DNA of 19,836 nucleotides from Candidatus Aminicenantota bacterium (GTDB taxonomy: Bacteria; Acidobacteriota; Aminicenantia; S016-38): the NCBI GenBank assembly GCA_021161165.1, contig JAGHBF010000140.1, forward strand, positions 1 through 19,836, written 5' to 3'. Made by a program: the position numbers and the translations under genes. The notes beneath the pieces were generated by a model. The model had not been told where the DNA came from, ran no database searches, and worked only from the letters and a program-made list of their open reading frames with translations. Shown here one piece after another: positions 1 to 7,256 of the stretch. Each line of letters starts with the position of its first letter. Position 1 is the stretch's first letter.

Positions 1-1052
1 ATAATCAGTATAGAAAAAATTATTACCAGAATAAGGAGAGAAAGCCTTATCAATTTATTCAATCTTTTGCTTAACTCTTCACTTTCATCCTCAATTATCT
101 TTGCATGAACCATCCCCCCCAATCTGCTCTCTATCCCGGATATTTTTTGCTTTAATAAAGAAGCCAGTCTCAGGGATGATGCGCCCTTTTCCTTGAAAAT
201 ATCCATCACTACAACCGGCATCCCCTGATATCTTTTTTCCTCCCTTATATCCTTTGAAGAGAGAAAAACTCTGCCAATTTGCCCGAGTTTTACCTCACTT
301 TTATAGGGAGAAACAATTGTAAGATTTTCAATGTCATTTGGTGAAGCTGCCGAACTCGAAAGGGTTAAACTTACCTCTCCTCCAGAACTCTCCATTGAAA
401 TGGATGGCAGAGTGTAAAAATTCTGGTTTATGGCATAATAAACCTCATACACGCTAATTCCATAAAGTTTCATCCTTTCGGGATCGAGGAGTACTTTCAA
501 CTCTGGCTCTGCTCCACCCCACAACTCTATATGGGAAACTCCATGTATGCCTTTGAGCTTGGGAAGGAATTCTCTTTCAGCTATATTTCTTATTGCCTGA
601 AGAGGCATCTTAGAGAAAATGCCCACAGAAAGAAAGGGTTTTTTCTCAAAGTCCTTGGGGACAAAAGGCTTTAAGTCCAGAGTGGCTCTGGCAGAAGAAG
701 GCAGATTCTTTTTTACCTTATTCAATTTTTCTTTAACCAGCAGATATGCGAATTCCATGTTGGTGTTTCTGGAAAATTCAAGTTTCATTCTCAGCTGATT
801 CTCAATGCAGGAAGTTTCTATTTTTTCAAGCCCTTTTATCCCGCTTATTTGCTCTTCTATAGGAAGAGCAAGTTTTTCAAGTATCATGTCTGGAGAGGCC
901 CCGTACCAGAAATCAGTTATTGTCAATGAGGGCAATTTTTCTTCAGGAACGAGCTCAATAGGAGTATTTTTAAAAGAATAAATTCCGATAAGCAGGATAG
1001 AAAGAAAAAGCATTCCTGACAATACAGGTCTTTCAATAACCCACTTTAACAA
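1..1052 (-). CDS. RND-family efflux transporter, N-terminal part (runs off left edge)
   Basis: Reading the minus strand from a TTG codon at 1052 gives about 350 open codons with no stop before the window edge, so the gene is partial at its 3' end. The protein begins LLKWVIERPVLSG, followed by a hydrophobic helix (about residues 10-26). It then matches the porter-domain pattern of hydrophobe/amphiphile or heavy-metal RND pumps: a YGASPDMILEKLALPIEEQI block, an IKGLEKIETS block and a long periplasmic region. A second membrane helix (RLSLLILVIIFSIL) starts at the window edge. RND pumps are proton-driven inner-membrane exporters that work with a periplasmic adaptor and an outer-membrane channel. 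No ATG is available. AAAAGGGGGG lies just upstream, so TTG at 1052 (or ATT at 1055) is my start choice. The substrate cannot be assigned. Family assignment is firm, exact start less so. Confidence 0.85.
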   Translation of the reverse strand, partial: MLKWVIERPVLSGMLFLSILLIGIYSFKNTPIELVPEEKLPSLTITDFWYGASPDMILEKLALPIEEQISGIKGLEKIETSCIENQLRMKLEFSRNTNMEFAYLLVKEKLNKVKKNLPSSARATLDLKPFVPKDFEKKPFLSVGIFSKMPLQAIRNIAEREFLPKLKGIHGVSHIELWGGAEPELKVLLDPERMKLYGISVYEVYYAINQNFYTLPSISMESSGGEVSLTLSSSAASPNDIENLTIVSPYKSEVKLGQIGRVFLSSKDIREEKRYQGMPVVVMDIFKEKGASSLRLASLLKQKISGIESRLGGMVHAKIIEDESEELSKRLNKLIRLSLLILVIIFSILI

Positions 1053-1124
1053 AATCCCCCCTTTTCTACTAAAAAAATGATAAATATACAACAGCGAAAT
1101 TTCAAGCATTCGAATTGCATCATT

Positions 1125-1175
1125 AAAAATCTATACGAAAAGGGTGTGCCTGCTCATTTAAAAATCTACACGAAA
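1125..1175 (+). repeat. Two direct 16-bp repeats at the left end of the IS remnant
   Basis: AAAAATCTATACGAAA at 1125-1140 and AAAAATCTACACGAAA at 1160-1175 differ at one base and start 35 bases apart. Inverted, imperfect versions occur near the right end of the element, so they are probably transposase-binding end repeats rather than an unrelated tandem repeat. Confidence 0.55.
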
Positions 1176-1217
1176 CATTACCCTCCTTTGTTTACAGCAA
1201 GGCAAAGAAAGGGAAAT

Positions 1218-1796
1218 ATGGCTACGAAGGAGATGGTTTTGATGAGTCGGAACCCCTCCACCAGGGAAAAACTCCTTTGCATTTCGCAAAGCACCATAGA
1301 TAGACTCCCCATAAAAGGCATAGACTCCGACAGTGATTCCGCCTTCATAAATCATCACCTGCGTCGCTGGTGTAGGGAAAAGGGATAGTCTTTACCCGCT
1401 CCCGCCCCTACTGGAAAAACGACAACTGCCATGTGGAGCAGAAAAATGGTCTGAGGGAAGCAGATGGCTGGGGTATTTCCGTTACGATATTGCCCTGGCT
1501 TTAGAGACAATGGCGGAGTTGGAAGCTTTGTTAGGTATTTACATTAACTTCTTTCAGCCCTCGGTGAAATTGAAGCATAAGATAAGAGTTGGGACAAAGG
1601 TGAAGAGGGTATATAATCCTGCTAAGACGCCTTTCGAGAGGGTGTTGGAAAGCAACTGCCACAGCAGTTAAAGAAGCATCCAGAGGAGATATACCAGCAG
1701 CTTAACCCTACGGAACTTCACAGAAAGATAGTTGCCCTGCAGGAGAGACTCTATTCTTTAGCCACGCCGCTCAAGGGGGTAAAATGTGAAATATAG
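1218..1796 (+). pseudogene. Degraded integrase-core (DDE) transposase, internally deleted and frameshifted
   Basis: Pieces of one transposase can be read in order on the plus strand across two frames and several interruptions. They are an N-terminal-type segment ending TREKLLCISQSTIDRL (to about 1303), then directly GIDSDSDSAFINHHLRRWC (the integrase-core 'DSDNGSEFINxHL' block, about 1321-1377). A stop at 1387 follows. FTRSRPYWKNDNCHVEQKN then resumes in another frame, followed by a frame change, NFFQPSVKLKHKI, TPFERVLES, another frame change, and LNPTELHRKIVALQERLYSLA to a stop at 1794-1796. Between STIDRL and GIDSD about 150-200 residues expected in this family, including the first catalytic Asp, are missing. 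The gene cannot make an active transposase. The open frame 1077-1388 is only part of this wreck and is not annotated as a gene. Confidence 0.8.
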
Positions 1797-1951
1797 ATTT
1801 TCTCATGAGACAATTAGAACATGTCTTGGAACTCAGGGAAATTCTCTTTTTCCACCTGTAATTTCGTGAAAGAATTTCTGCCTTCAGAATACCGCTTCAA
1901 AGAACATTAAATAAGCAACTCAGAGGAAAAGACTGAATTATTAGTGCTTCT

Positions 1952-4330
1952 TCAAAATTCGAAGAATCCTCTGCGCATTTTATCCTTCTTATTTACAGGG
2001 TTTGCATCCATCACCCATACGCCTCTTCCATGGGTAGCTATGACTATTATGTTGTCTCTCGGATGGATAATAATATCATGCACATAGGTAGTGGGAAGGT
2101 TACCTCCAAGAACGTTCCATGTTTTCCCTCCATCAGTGGTCACGTAAACTCCCAGGTCGGTTCCTACATAAAGAATATTTTTATCAACGGGGTCTTCTTT
2201 TATAACGTTCACCGGACCCAACGGAATGTTTCCTGTAATGTTTATCCAGTGCTGGCCATAATCAGTGGACTTCCATATATAAGGAGTAAAATCATCATCT
2301 CTCTTTCCATTTTGAGTAACATAAACGGTTTTCATATCATATTTTGAAGCTTCTATACTGGAAATCCATTTTTTATACACAAGTCCTCTGTCTATCTCTG
2401 TCCAGGTTTTTCCTCCATCCTTGGTTCTCCACAGCCTTCCATCATCAGTTCCCACATAGATAAGTCCATATTTCAATGGCGATTCAGATATAGCAAAGAT
2501 AGTGTGATATGGAATATCTCCCATTTCGGATTTAGTATTATAAGTCAGGTCATCGCTAATTCTCTCCCACGTATCACCTCTATCCAGGGAACGGAACAGA
2601 AACTGGAATCCAGCATAAACTATGTTGGGATTGTGTGGGGAAAGTATAATGGGAGCCAGCCATTGCCCTCTAAGTTTTGGTTCATTTTCATATAATCTGG
2701 GTCTTATAAGTTTTATCCCCTCCCTTAGAGGTTTGCTGAGGTCAGTTCTTGTGAAATATCCATAAAATCCGGCTGAATAAACTATATTTGGGTTTGTGGG
2801 GTCTATTGCATGTCTACTGCCTTCCCCACCAGGTGCTGTTTCAAATTCCACTGCTGGGATTTTGTCTCTTCCACGACTTAGATCAACCACCGCTCTGAAA
2901 CTGCCATGGTCCTGCACTGAACCATAAACATGAAAGGGTTTTGCCATATCATAGGCAATGTTAAAGAATTGAGAAACAGGAAGATTGTGTGTAAAGGTTT
3001 TCCAGTTTTTACCACCATCGTAAGAAATAGCTATTCCACCGTCATTTACGTTAACAAGATAGTTTGAATTGTCGGGGTCAATCCATAATCCATGATGGTC
3101 TCCATGCATACCCCTCAATCTCTTGAATGTCCTACCACCATCGTGGGAAACGCTCAATGGAACCCCCATTATGTAAACTGTGTTTTCGTCATTGGGGTCA
3201 ACTCTTATCTGACCAAAAACCCAGCCATAGGTTCCTGAATGGCGTTCCATGTACTTTTTCATCTCAGGGGTAAGCCCGCTGACCTGCTTCCAGTGCTCTC
3301 CTCCATCGTCAGACCGGTAAACTGTTGCCCCCTTAATAAATCCGCAGGACGGTACGCCATAAGGATTCTTTAAATCTTCCGGGGTAACTTTGCGGGCTAA
3401 TTCATAGTTATCAACCAGAGCATATAAAACTCTGGGGTTGGACCGGGCTATATCTATTCCTATTCTTCCTCTTTTATCCGGTGCTGGAAGACCGTTATTT
3501 ATAGGTTTCCAAGTTTTTCCTCCATCTGTTGTTTTCCAGATTCCATTTCCTGTATACCCGGGTTCGGTGCGGGGGTCATTCCATTTCTTTCTTATCCTCT
3601 GCCACGTCGCAGCATAAAGAATATCGGGATTAGATGGGTCCATTACAAGGTCAATTGCTCCCGTCCTTTCATTTACATAGAGAATCTTCTTCCAGGTCTT
3701 ACCACCATCGGTCGTTTTAAAAACCCCTCTTTCAGGATTGTCTGTCCATTCATGTCCAGAGGCAGCTACATAGACTATATCCGGATTTGTAGGATGAATT
3801 ACTATTCTTCCTATGGTATAAGTGTCTGAAAGCCCCATATGTTTCCATGTTTTTCCCCCGTCGGTAGATTTATAAATGCCTATGCCAGCCTGAGAGCTTC
3901 TGAAAATATTAGCTTCTCCTGTGCCTACCCAAACAATTTCGGGATTAGAAGGAGCTATTGCTACACCACCTATTGAGGTGGAAGGCGCAAATTGAAGCAC
4001 AGGTTCCCATGTGGTTCCTTCATTTACGGTTTTCCACAAACCACCAGATGCGGTTGCCACATAGATGGTATAGTTTTTTCCTCTCGGTCTTACAACCGCT
4101 ATATCAGTACATCTGCCGCTAATATTAGTGGGCCCAAGAAACTGCCACTTTAAATCTTTAAACGGTGAGGTCTCAAGCATTTTCATGTGTTTCTCAAAGC
4201 CAGCAATTCTGAGATTTGGGTCAGTGCAACAAACTACCTTCTGCTTTTTAGCTTCAAGTGGAAAAAGCAAGGTTAAAATAATTAAAATACCGACTCCAAT
4301 TAAAATGAGTTTTGCCTTTTTAAAATACAT
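1952..4330 (-). CDS. Secreted BNR/Asp-box repeat protein (sortilin/VPS10-like beta-propeller)
   Basis: This is a 792-residue protein with an N-terminal signal-anchor-like segment (KKAKLILIGVGILIILTLLF, residues 4-23), so it is probably exported. I count eleven Asp-box motifs of the S-x-D-x-G-x-T-W type, near residues 103, 157, 208, 269, 341, 397, 438, 583, 638, 690 and 733. Several are exactly TTDGGKTW or STDGGKTW. The strands between them follow the 'DPxNPxIVYVxT' pattern seen in VPS10/sortilin-like and photosystem-stability-factor-like propellers. The protein ends shortly after an ATHGRGVWVMD motif usual for this group, so it looks full length but lacks the extra C-terminal sorting or Ig domain seen in longer relatives. 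A strong AGGAGG lies 6 bases before the ATG. Asp boxes are structural and do not prove sialidase or other glycosidase activity; the molecular function is unknown. Confidence 0.85.
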   Translation of the reverse strand: MYFKKAKLILIGVGILIILTLLFPLEAKKQKVVCCTDPNLRIAGFEKHMKMLETSPFKDLKWQFLGPTNISGRCTDIAVVRPRGKNYTIYVATASGGLWKTVNEGTTWEPVLQFAPSTSIGGVAIAPSNPEIVWVGTGEANIFRSSQAGIGIYKSTDGGKTWKHMGLSDTYTIGRIVIHPTNPDIVYVAASGHEWTDNPERGVFKTTDGGKTWKKILYVNERTGAIDLVMDPSNPDILYAATWQRIRKKWNDPRTEPGYTGNGIWKTTDGGKTWKPINNGLPAPDKRGRIGIDIARSNPRVLYALVDNYELARKVTPEDLKNPYGVPSCGFIKGATVYRSDDGGEHWKQVSGLTPEMKKYMERHSGTYGWVFGQIRVDPNDENTVYIMGVPLSVSHDGGRTFKRLRGMHGDHHGLWIDPDNSNYLVNVNDGGIAISYDGGKNWKTFTHNLPVSQFFNIAYDMAKPFHVYGSVQDHGSFRAVVDLSRGRDKIPAVEFETAPGGEGSRHAIDPTNPNIVYSAGFYGYFTRTDLSKPLREGIKLIRPRLYENEPKLRGQWLAPIILSPHNPNIVYAGFQFLFRSLDRGDTWERISDDLTYNTKSEMGDIPYHTIFAISESPLKYGLIYVGTDDGRLWRTKDGGKTWTEIDRGLVYKKWISSIEASKYDMKTVYVTQNGKRDDDFTPYIWKSTDYGQHWINITGNIPLGPVNVIKEDPVDKNILYVGTDLGVYVTTDGGKTWNVLGGNLPTTYVHDIIIHPRDNIIVIATHGRGVWVMDANPVNKKDKMRRGFFEF

Positions 4331-4356
4331 GTTTAACCTCCTGGAGTGATAAGAAA

Positions 4357-4362
4357 ATTATA
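4357..4362 (-). promoter_or_regulatory. Possible -10 element for the Asp-box protein gene
   Basis: On the minus strand a perfect TATAAT lies about 27 bases before the ATG of the Asp-box gene and about 15 bases before its AGGAGG. The -35 position 17 bases upstream is only a T-run, so the call rests on the -10 and its placement. The rest of the 4331-4558 gap holds no recognised gene. Confidence 0.35.
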
Positions 4363-4558
4363 AGTTAATTTGTTAAGAAAAAAAAATTAAATCAGGACTG
4401 TTTTCTGGAACCCATTTAAATTTCTTCGAAAACTTTTTCCTTTACTCTATTCTACTCTATTTAAACCTGCAAATCCTACATTCCCTCCCAGAGCTGGCCA
4501 ATCCTTTTTTACGACTTTACCTGAACCAATATAACTGTAAAAAAATAGACCAAAGAAT

Positions 4559-4954
4559 TTAAGAAAGTTCTTCCTCGTAAAGAACCTTTATCTTGTAAAA
4601 TACCTCATCACCTGCATAAGGCGGATTTAGGTCAATTACTGCATCTTCCCCTTCGTATCCAAGAAGTCTTGCTGACCAGACTCCTGCAGGCGTTTCAACA
4701 TAGAACTGTTCTCCAGCTTTAACATCTGGAGGTATACTTTTTTTGCTTACCTTCTTTATCTTGCTTTTATCAAAGGGAACATTTATCCAGAAACTCTTCT
4801 CATCTCCTGTTTTAAGACCTTTAAGTTTATCTTCCAGTTCCTTCCATAATTCTCCAGAGCCTATTCTGACTTTCATGGGGCCCTCAAACTTAGATGCCCC
4901 AAGGATTCGTCCTTCCTTATCTCTAATTTCGTATTCCAGGATCAGAATTCTCAT
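4559..4954 (-). CDS. FKBP-type (SlyD-like) peptidyl-prolyl cis-trans isomerase
   Basis: This 131-residue protein has the layout of small SlyD-like FKBPs. It has an opening strand LILEYEIRDKEGRIL and then the GSGELWKELEDKLKGLKTGDEKSF block (family: G-x-G-x-x-x-x-G-x-E-x-x-L-x-G-M-x-x-G-E). The middle insert region is VKAGEQFYVETPAGVWSARL, and the closing block DLNPPYAGDEVFYKIKVLYEE corresponds to D-x-N-H-P-L-A-G in SlyD. The His of NHPLAG is replaced (NPPYAG). There is no metal-binding His-rich tail and no signal peptide, so a cytoplasmic folding helper is likely. The gene lies upstream of the Asp-box gene on the same strand with a 228-base gap. There is no Shine-Dalgarno sequence before the ATG. 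A promoter whose -10 ends 6 bases upstream suggests a leaderless transcript. Confidence 0.75.
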   Translation of the reverse strand: MRILILEYEIRDKEGRILGASKFEGPMKVRIGSGELWKELEDKLKGLKTGDEKSFWINVPFDKSKIKKVSKKSIPPDVKAGEQFYVETPAGVWSARLLGYEGEDAVIDLNPPYAGDEVFYKIKVLYEEELS

Positions 4955-4960
4955 AAAGAG

Positions 4961-4989
4961 ATTTTATTCTACTTATTGAAGCAGCTCAA
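4961..4989 (-). promoter_or_regulatory. Promoter of the FKBP-like gene (leaderless arrangement)
   Basis: On the minus strand TTGAGC (4984-4989) is followed by 17 bases and TAAAAT (4961-4966), then 6 bases (CTCTTT) and the ATG at 4954. Transcription starting about 7 bases after the -10 would begin at the ATG itself. The same TAAAAT hexamer forms the -10 of the tRNA promoter at 19235-19263. Confidence 0.6.
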
Positions 4990-5072
4990 GTTTATTGTTA
5001 GCATTCATCTCATTTTTTATGTCGGACATAGGAATTAAGAAATTTATATGCAGTCACAATATATTTAAAATG

Positions 5073-5102
5073 AGGACAAACCATTGCTTGTTAAGTTAAA
5101 AT
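5073..5102 (+). promoter_or_regulatory. Promoter of the racemase/MFS operon (leaderless arrangement)
   Basis: AGGACA (5073-5078), an 18-base spacer and TAAAAT (5097-5102) precede the racemase ATG at 5109 by 6 bases. No convincing Shine-Dalgarno sequence is present. The -35 matches TTGACA at only 4 of 6 positions; the -10 and its position carry the call. Confidence 0.5.
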
Positions 5103-5108
5103 TTAGGC

Positions 5109-5813
5109 ATGAAAAAATCTTCTAAAGGACGTTTTCTTGGAATACTTGGGGGGATGGGCCCAGAGGCAGGGATAGAATTTGCAAAAATACTTATAGAAAA
5201 AACACCTGCAAGAAAGGACCAGGAACATTTACCGTTCCTTTTATTGAACTACCCTAAAGTTCCGGATAGAACTGCATTCATACTCGGGAAAGGACCGGAC
5301 CCTGTGCCTGAAATCGTTGAGGGGTTGAAAATCATGGAGAGGGCCGGGGTATCACACGCTGTTATTCCCTGTAATACAGCCCATGCTTTTTTGGAAAGAA
5401 TAGAGAACAAAACATCAATTTTCCTTTATAACATGCTCCAGGAAAGCTTTTTATTCACAAAGGAAAAACTGAAAGTGAAGAGTCTGGGTCTTTTAGCAAC
5501 CAAGGGAACTATCGCCTCTGGGATATACGAAAAATATTTCATTGATTTCACACTGATTAAACCCGAATCAGAAGAGGAAGAATTTGTCCACAAAGCTATA
5601 TATGAAGCTGCAAAGATTTGCGAAATGACCCGGGCGGCTTCAGAATTGAAAAAGGCGGCTTTCAAACTTGTTGAAAAGGGTGCTGAAGCTGTGATTCTTG
5701 GATGTACTGAAATAGAAACCGCACTAAGAAAGGAACAGTTTCCTTTTCCTGTTATAAAGCCTATGGAAATTACAGCAGAGAAAATCCTGAAGGATTTCAA
5801 AGGTGAAAAATGA
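5109..5813 (+). CDS. Aspartate/glutamate racemase family amino-acid racemase
   Basis: This 234-residue protein has the full signature of the Asp/Glu racemase superfamily, nearest to the YgeA/RacX aspartate-racemase-like branch. It opens with LGILGGMGPEAGIEFAKIL. The first catalytic cysteine lies in VIPCNTAH (Cys88) and the second in ILGCTEIE (Cys199). These two cysteines perform PLP-independent two-base racemisation in known members. Length is normal and both catalytic residues are present, so the enzyme should be active. Which amino acid it uses cannot be told from sequence. No signal peptide is visible, so it is probably cytoplasmic. The stop codon overlaps the start of the MFS transporter gene (ATGA), implying coupled expression and possibly a linked substrate. 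Confidence 0.85.
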   Translation: MKKSSKGRFLGILGGMGPEAGIEFAKILIEKTPARKDQEHLPFLLLNYPKVPDRTAFILGKGPDPVPEIVEGLKIMERAGVSHAVIPCNTAHAFLERIENKTSIFLYNMLQESFLFTKEKLKVKSLGLLATKGTIASGIYEKYFIDFTLIKPESEEEEFVHKAIYEAAKICEMTRAASELKKAAFKLVEKGAEAVILGCTEIETALRKEQFPFPVIKPMEITAEKILKDFKGEK

Positions 5814-7213
5814 AAGAACTCAAAGAAAGTAAAGAGGTAAAAAGAATAAGCCTTATATCAGTTGCGCTGGCTTCATTTCTAACTCCCTTTATAGGAGCAT
5901 CGCTCAATATAGCCCTCCCTCCCATAGGAAAGGATTTCAATCTAAATGCGGTCACTCTCGGGTGGGTGGCAAATTCTTTTTTGCTTGCCGCTGCCATTTT
6001 TCTTGTTCCATTTGGAAGACTGGCTGACATTTATGGAAGAAAAAAGGTCTTTGCGCTGGGAGTATTAACCTTTAGTGGAGCTTCAATACTTGCGGGGGTC
6101 TCAAACTCCGCAACTCTTATTATCGCCTCCAGAACGATTCAGGGTCTCGGCGGAGCCATGATTGCTGCAACAACAGTAGCAATTCTAACGTCGGTATTCA
6201 GACCAGGAGAAAGGGGAAAGGCATTCGGAATAAATGTCTCGGCGGTGTATATAGGTCTTACGCTGGGGCCCTTCCTTGGAGGAATCCTGATTCAGCATTT
6301 AGGCTGGAGAAGCATATTTTTCTTTATTGCCCTTGCCGGGCTTTTGGTCTCAGCCCTTGTGGTATTAAAACTTAAAACAGAATGGGCTGACGCTAAGGGG
6401 GAAAGTTTTGATTATACAGGCACTGTTCTTTTTGGATTATCGCTATTCATGATAATGTACGGTTTCTCCACCCTTCCCGGAAAAATAGCTATAATTCTTT
6501 TAATCTTTGGCGGAATTTTAATAGCCATTTTTATTAAACACGAATCAAAAATCGAAAATCCGGTTTTAAATGTTTCTCTTTTTACAGGTAATAAATTCTT
6601 TGCTTTTTCCAATTTTGCTGTGTTCTTTCTATACAGTGCAACCTTTGCCATAGGTTTTCTCCTGAGCTTTTACCTTCAATATGTAAAAGCACTAAGCCCG
6701 CAGACCACAGGGCTCATACTTCTGTCTCAACCTTTAATCATGGCATTATTCTCCCCTGTTACAGGAAAAATCTCTGACAGAGCAAATCCAGTTTTAATCG
6801 CATCATCAGGTTCTGCTCTTGTAACCCTGGGACTTTTGAGCTTTTCCTTTGTAAACGGAAATTCCAGCATTTTGTTTATTATTTTAAGCCTTATTACTGT
6901 TGGGGCAGGATACGCTCTATTTTCTTCTCCAAATACAAATGCTCTTATGAGCTCTGTAGAAAGGAAATACATTGGCATGACATCAGGAACACTGGCCACC
7001 ATGAGAAGACTTGGTCAGATGACAAGTATTGCAATTGCAACATTAATGTTTTCCATGATTATAGGAAAAAACAAAATATCTGCAGAAAATATCTCTCTTT
7101 TCATAAAAAGCATTAGATTTGCGTTTATCACCTTCACTATTCTGGGGATAATAGCAACCGTTCTTTCTCTTCTCAGAATGAAGTCCATGGAAGCAAAAAA
7201 TGAATTTCTCTAA
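5810..7213 (+). CDS. MFS transporter, DHA2-like (EmrB/QacA type, 14 predicted helices)
   Basis: This is a 467-residue, very hydrophobic protein with the hallmarks of drug:H+ antiporter family 2. These are LGWVANSFLL at residues 50-59 (motif D1), GRLADIYGRKK at 69-79 (motif A, the helix 2-3 loop) and GLTLGPFLGG at 149-158 (antiporter motif C). The hydrophobic profile allows about 14 helices. It should be an inner-membrane exporter driven by proton exchange. The substrate is unknown. Its ATG overlaps the racemase stop by four bases and GGTG lies just upstream, so the two genes are probably one transcription unit. Export of an amino acid or a derivative is a reasonable guess from context only; a multidrug role is equally possible. 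Confidence 0.85.
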   Translation: MKELKESKEVKRISLISVALASFLTPFIGASLNIALPPIGKDFNLNAVTLGWVANSFLLAAAIFLVPFGRLADIYGRKKVFALGVLTFSGASILAGVSNSATLIIASRTIQGLGGAMIAATTVAILTSVFRPGERGKAFGINVSAVYIGLTLGPFLGGILIQHLGWRSIFFFIALAGLLVSALVVLKLKTEWADAKGESFDYTGTVLFGLSLFMIMYGFSTLPGKIAIILLIFGGILIAIFIKHESKIENPVLNVSLFTGNKFFAFSNFAVFFLYSATFAIGFLLSFYLQYVKALSPQTTGLILLSQPLIMALFSPVTGKISDRANPVLIASSGSALVTLGLLSFSFVNGNSSILFIILSLITVGAGYALFSSPNTNALMSSVERKYIGMTSGTLATMRRLGQMTSIAIATLMFSMIIGKNKISAENISLFIKSIRFAFITFTILGIIATVLSLLRMKSMEAKNEFL

Positions 7214-7256
7214 TATTTTCTATATAATTACATAAAATAACTATTCGGAGGGAAAA

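Larger units (their letters stand above)
1125..1880 (+). mobile_element. Eroded insertion sequence with an integrase-core transposase
   Basis: This stretch holds fragments of a DDE/integrase-core transposase of the kind often labelled ISNCY. Related short sequences lie at both ends. On the left, two direct copies of AAAAATCTAYACGAAA sit at 1125-1140 and 1160-1175. On the right, ATATAGATTTTCTCATGAG (about 1791-1809) is an imperfect inverted match to CTCATTTAAAAATCTACA on the left, and TTTCGTG at 1862-1868 inverts CACGAAA at 1169-1175. I could not identify target-site duplications, so the outer limits are approximate. The element sits between the divergent upstream side of the RND gene and the 3' end of the Asp-box protein gene. 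Confidence 0.5.

Noticed and set aside
1077..1388. 103-codon open frame on the plus strand
   Set aside because: It mixes IS end sequence with two pieces of a broken transposase, has no ribosome-binding site, and is better described as part of the pseudogene.
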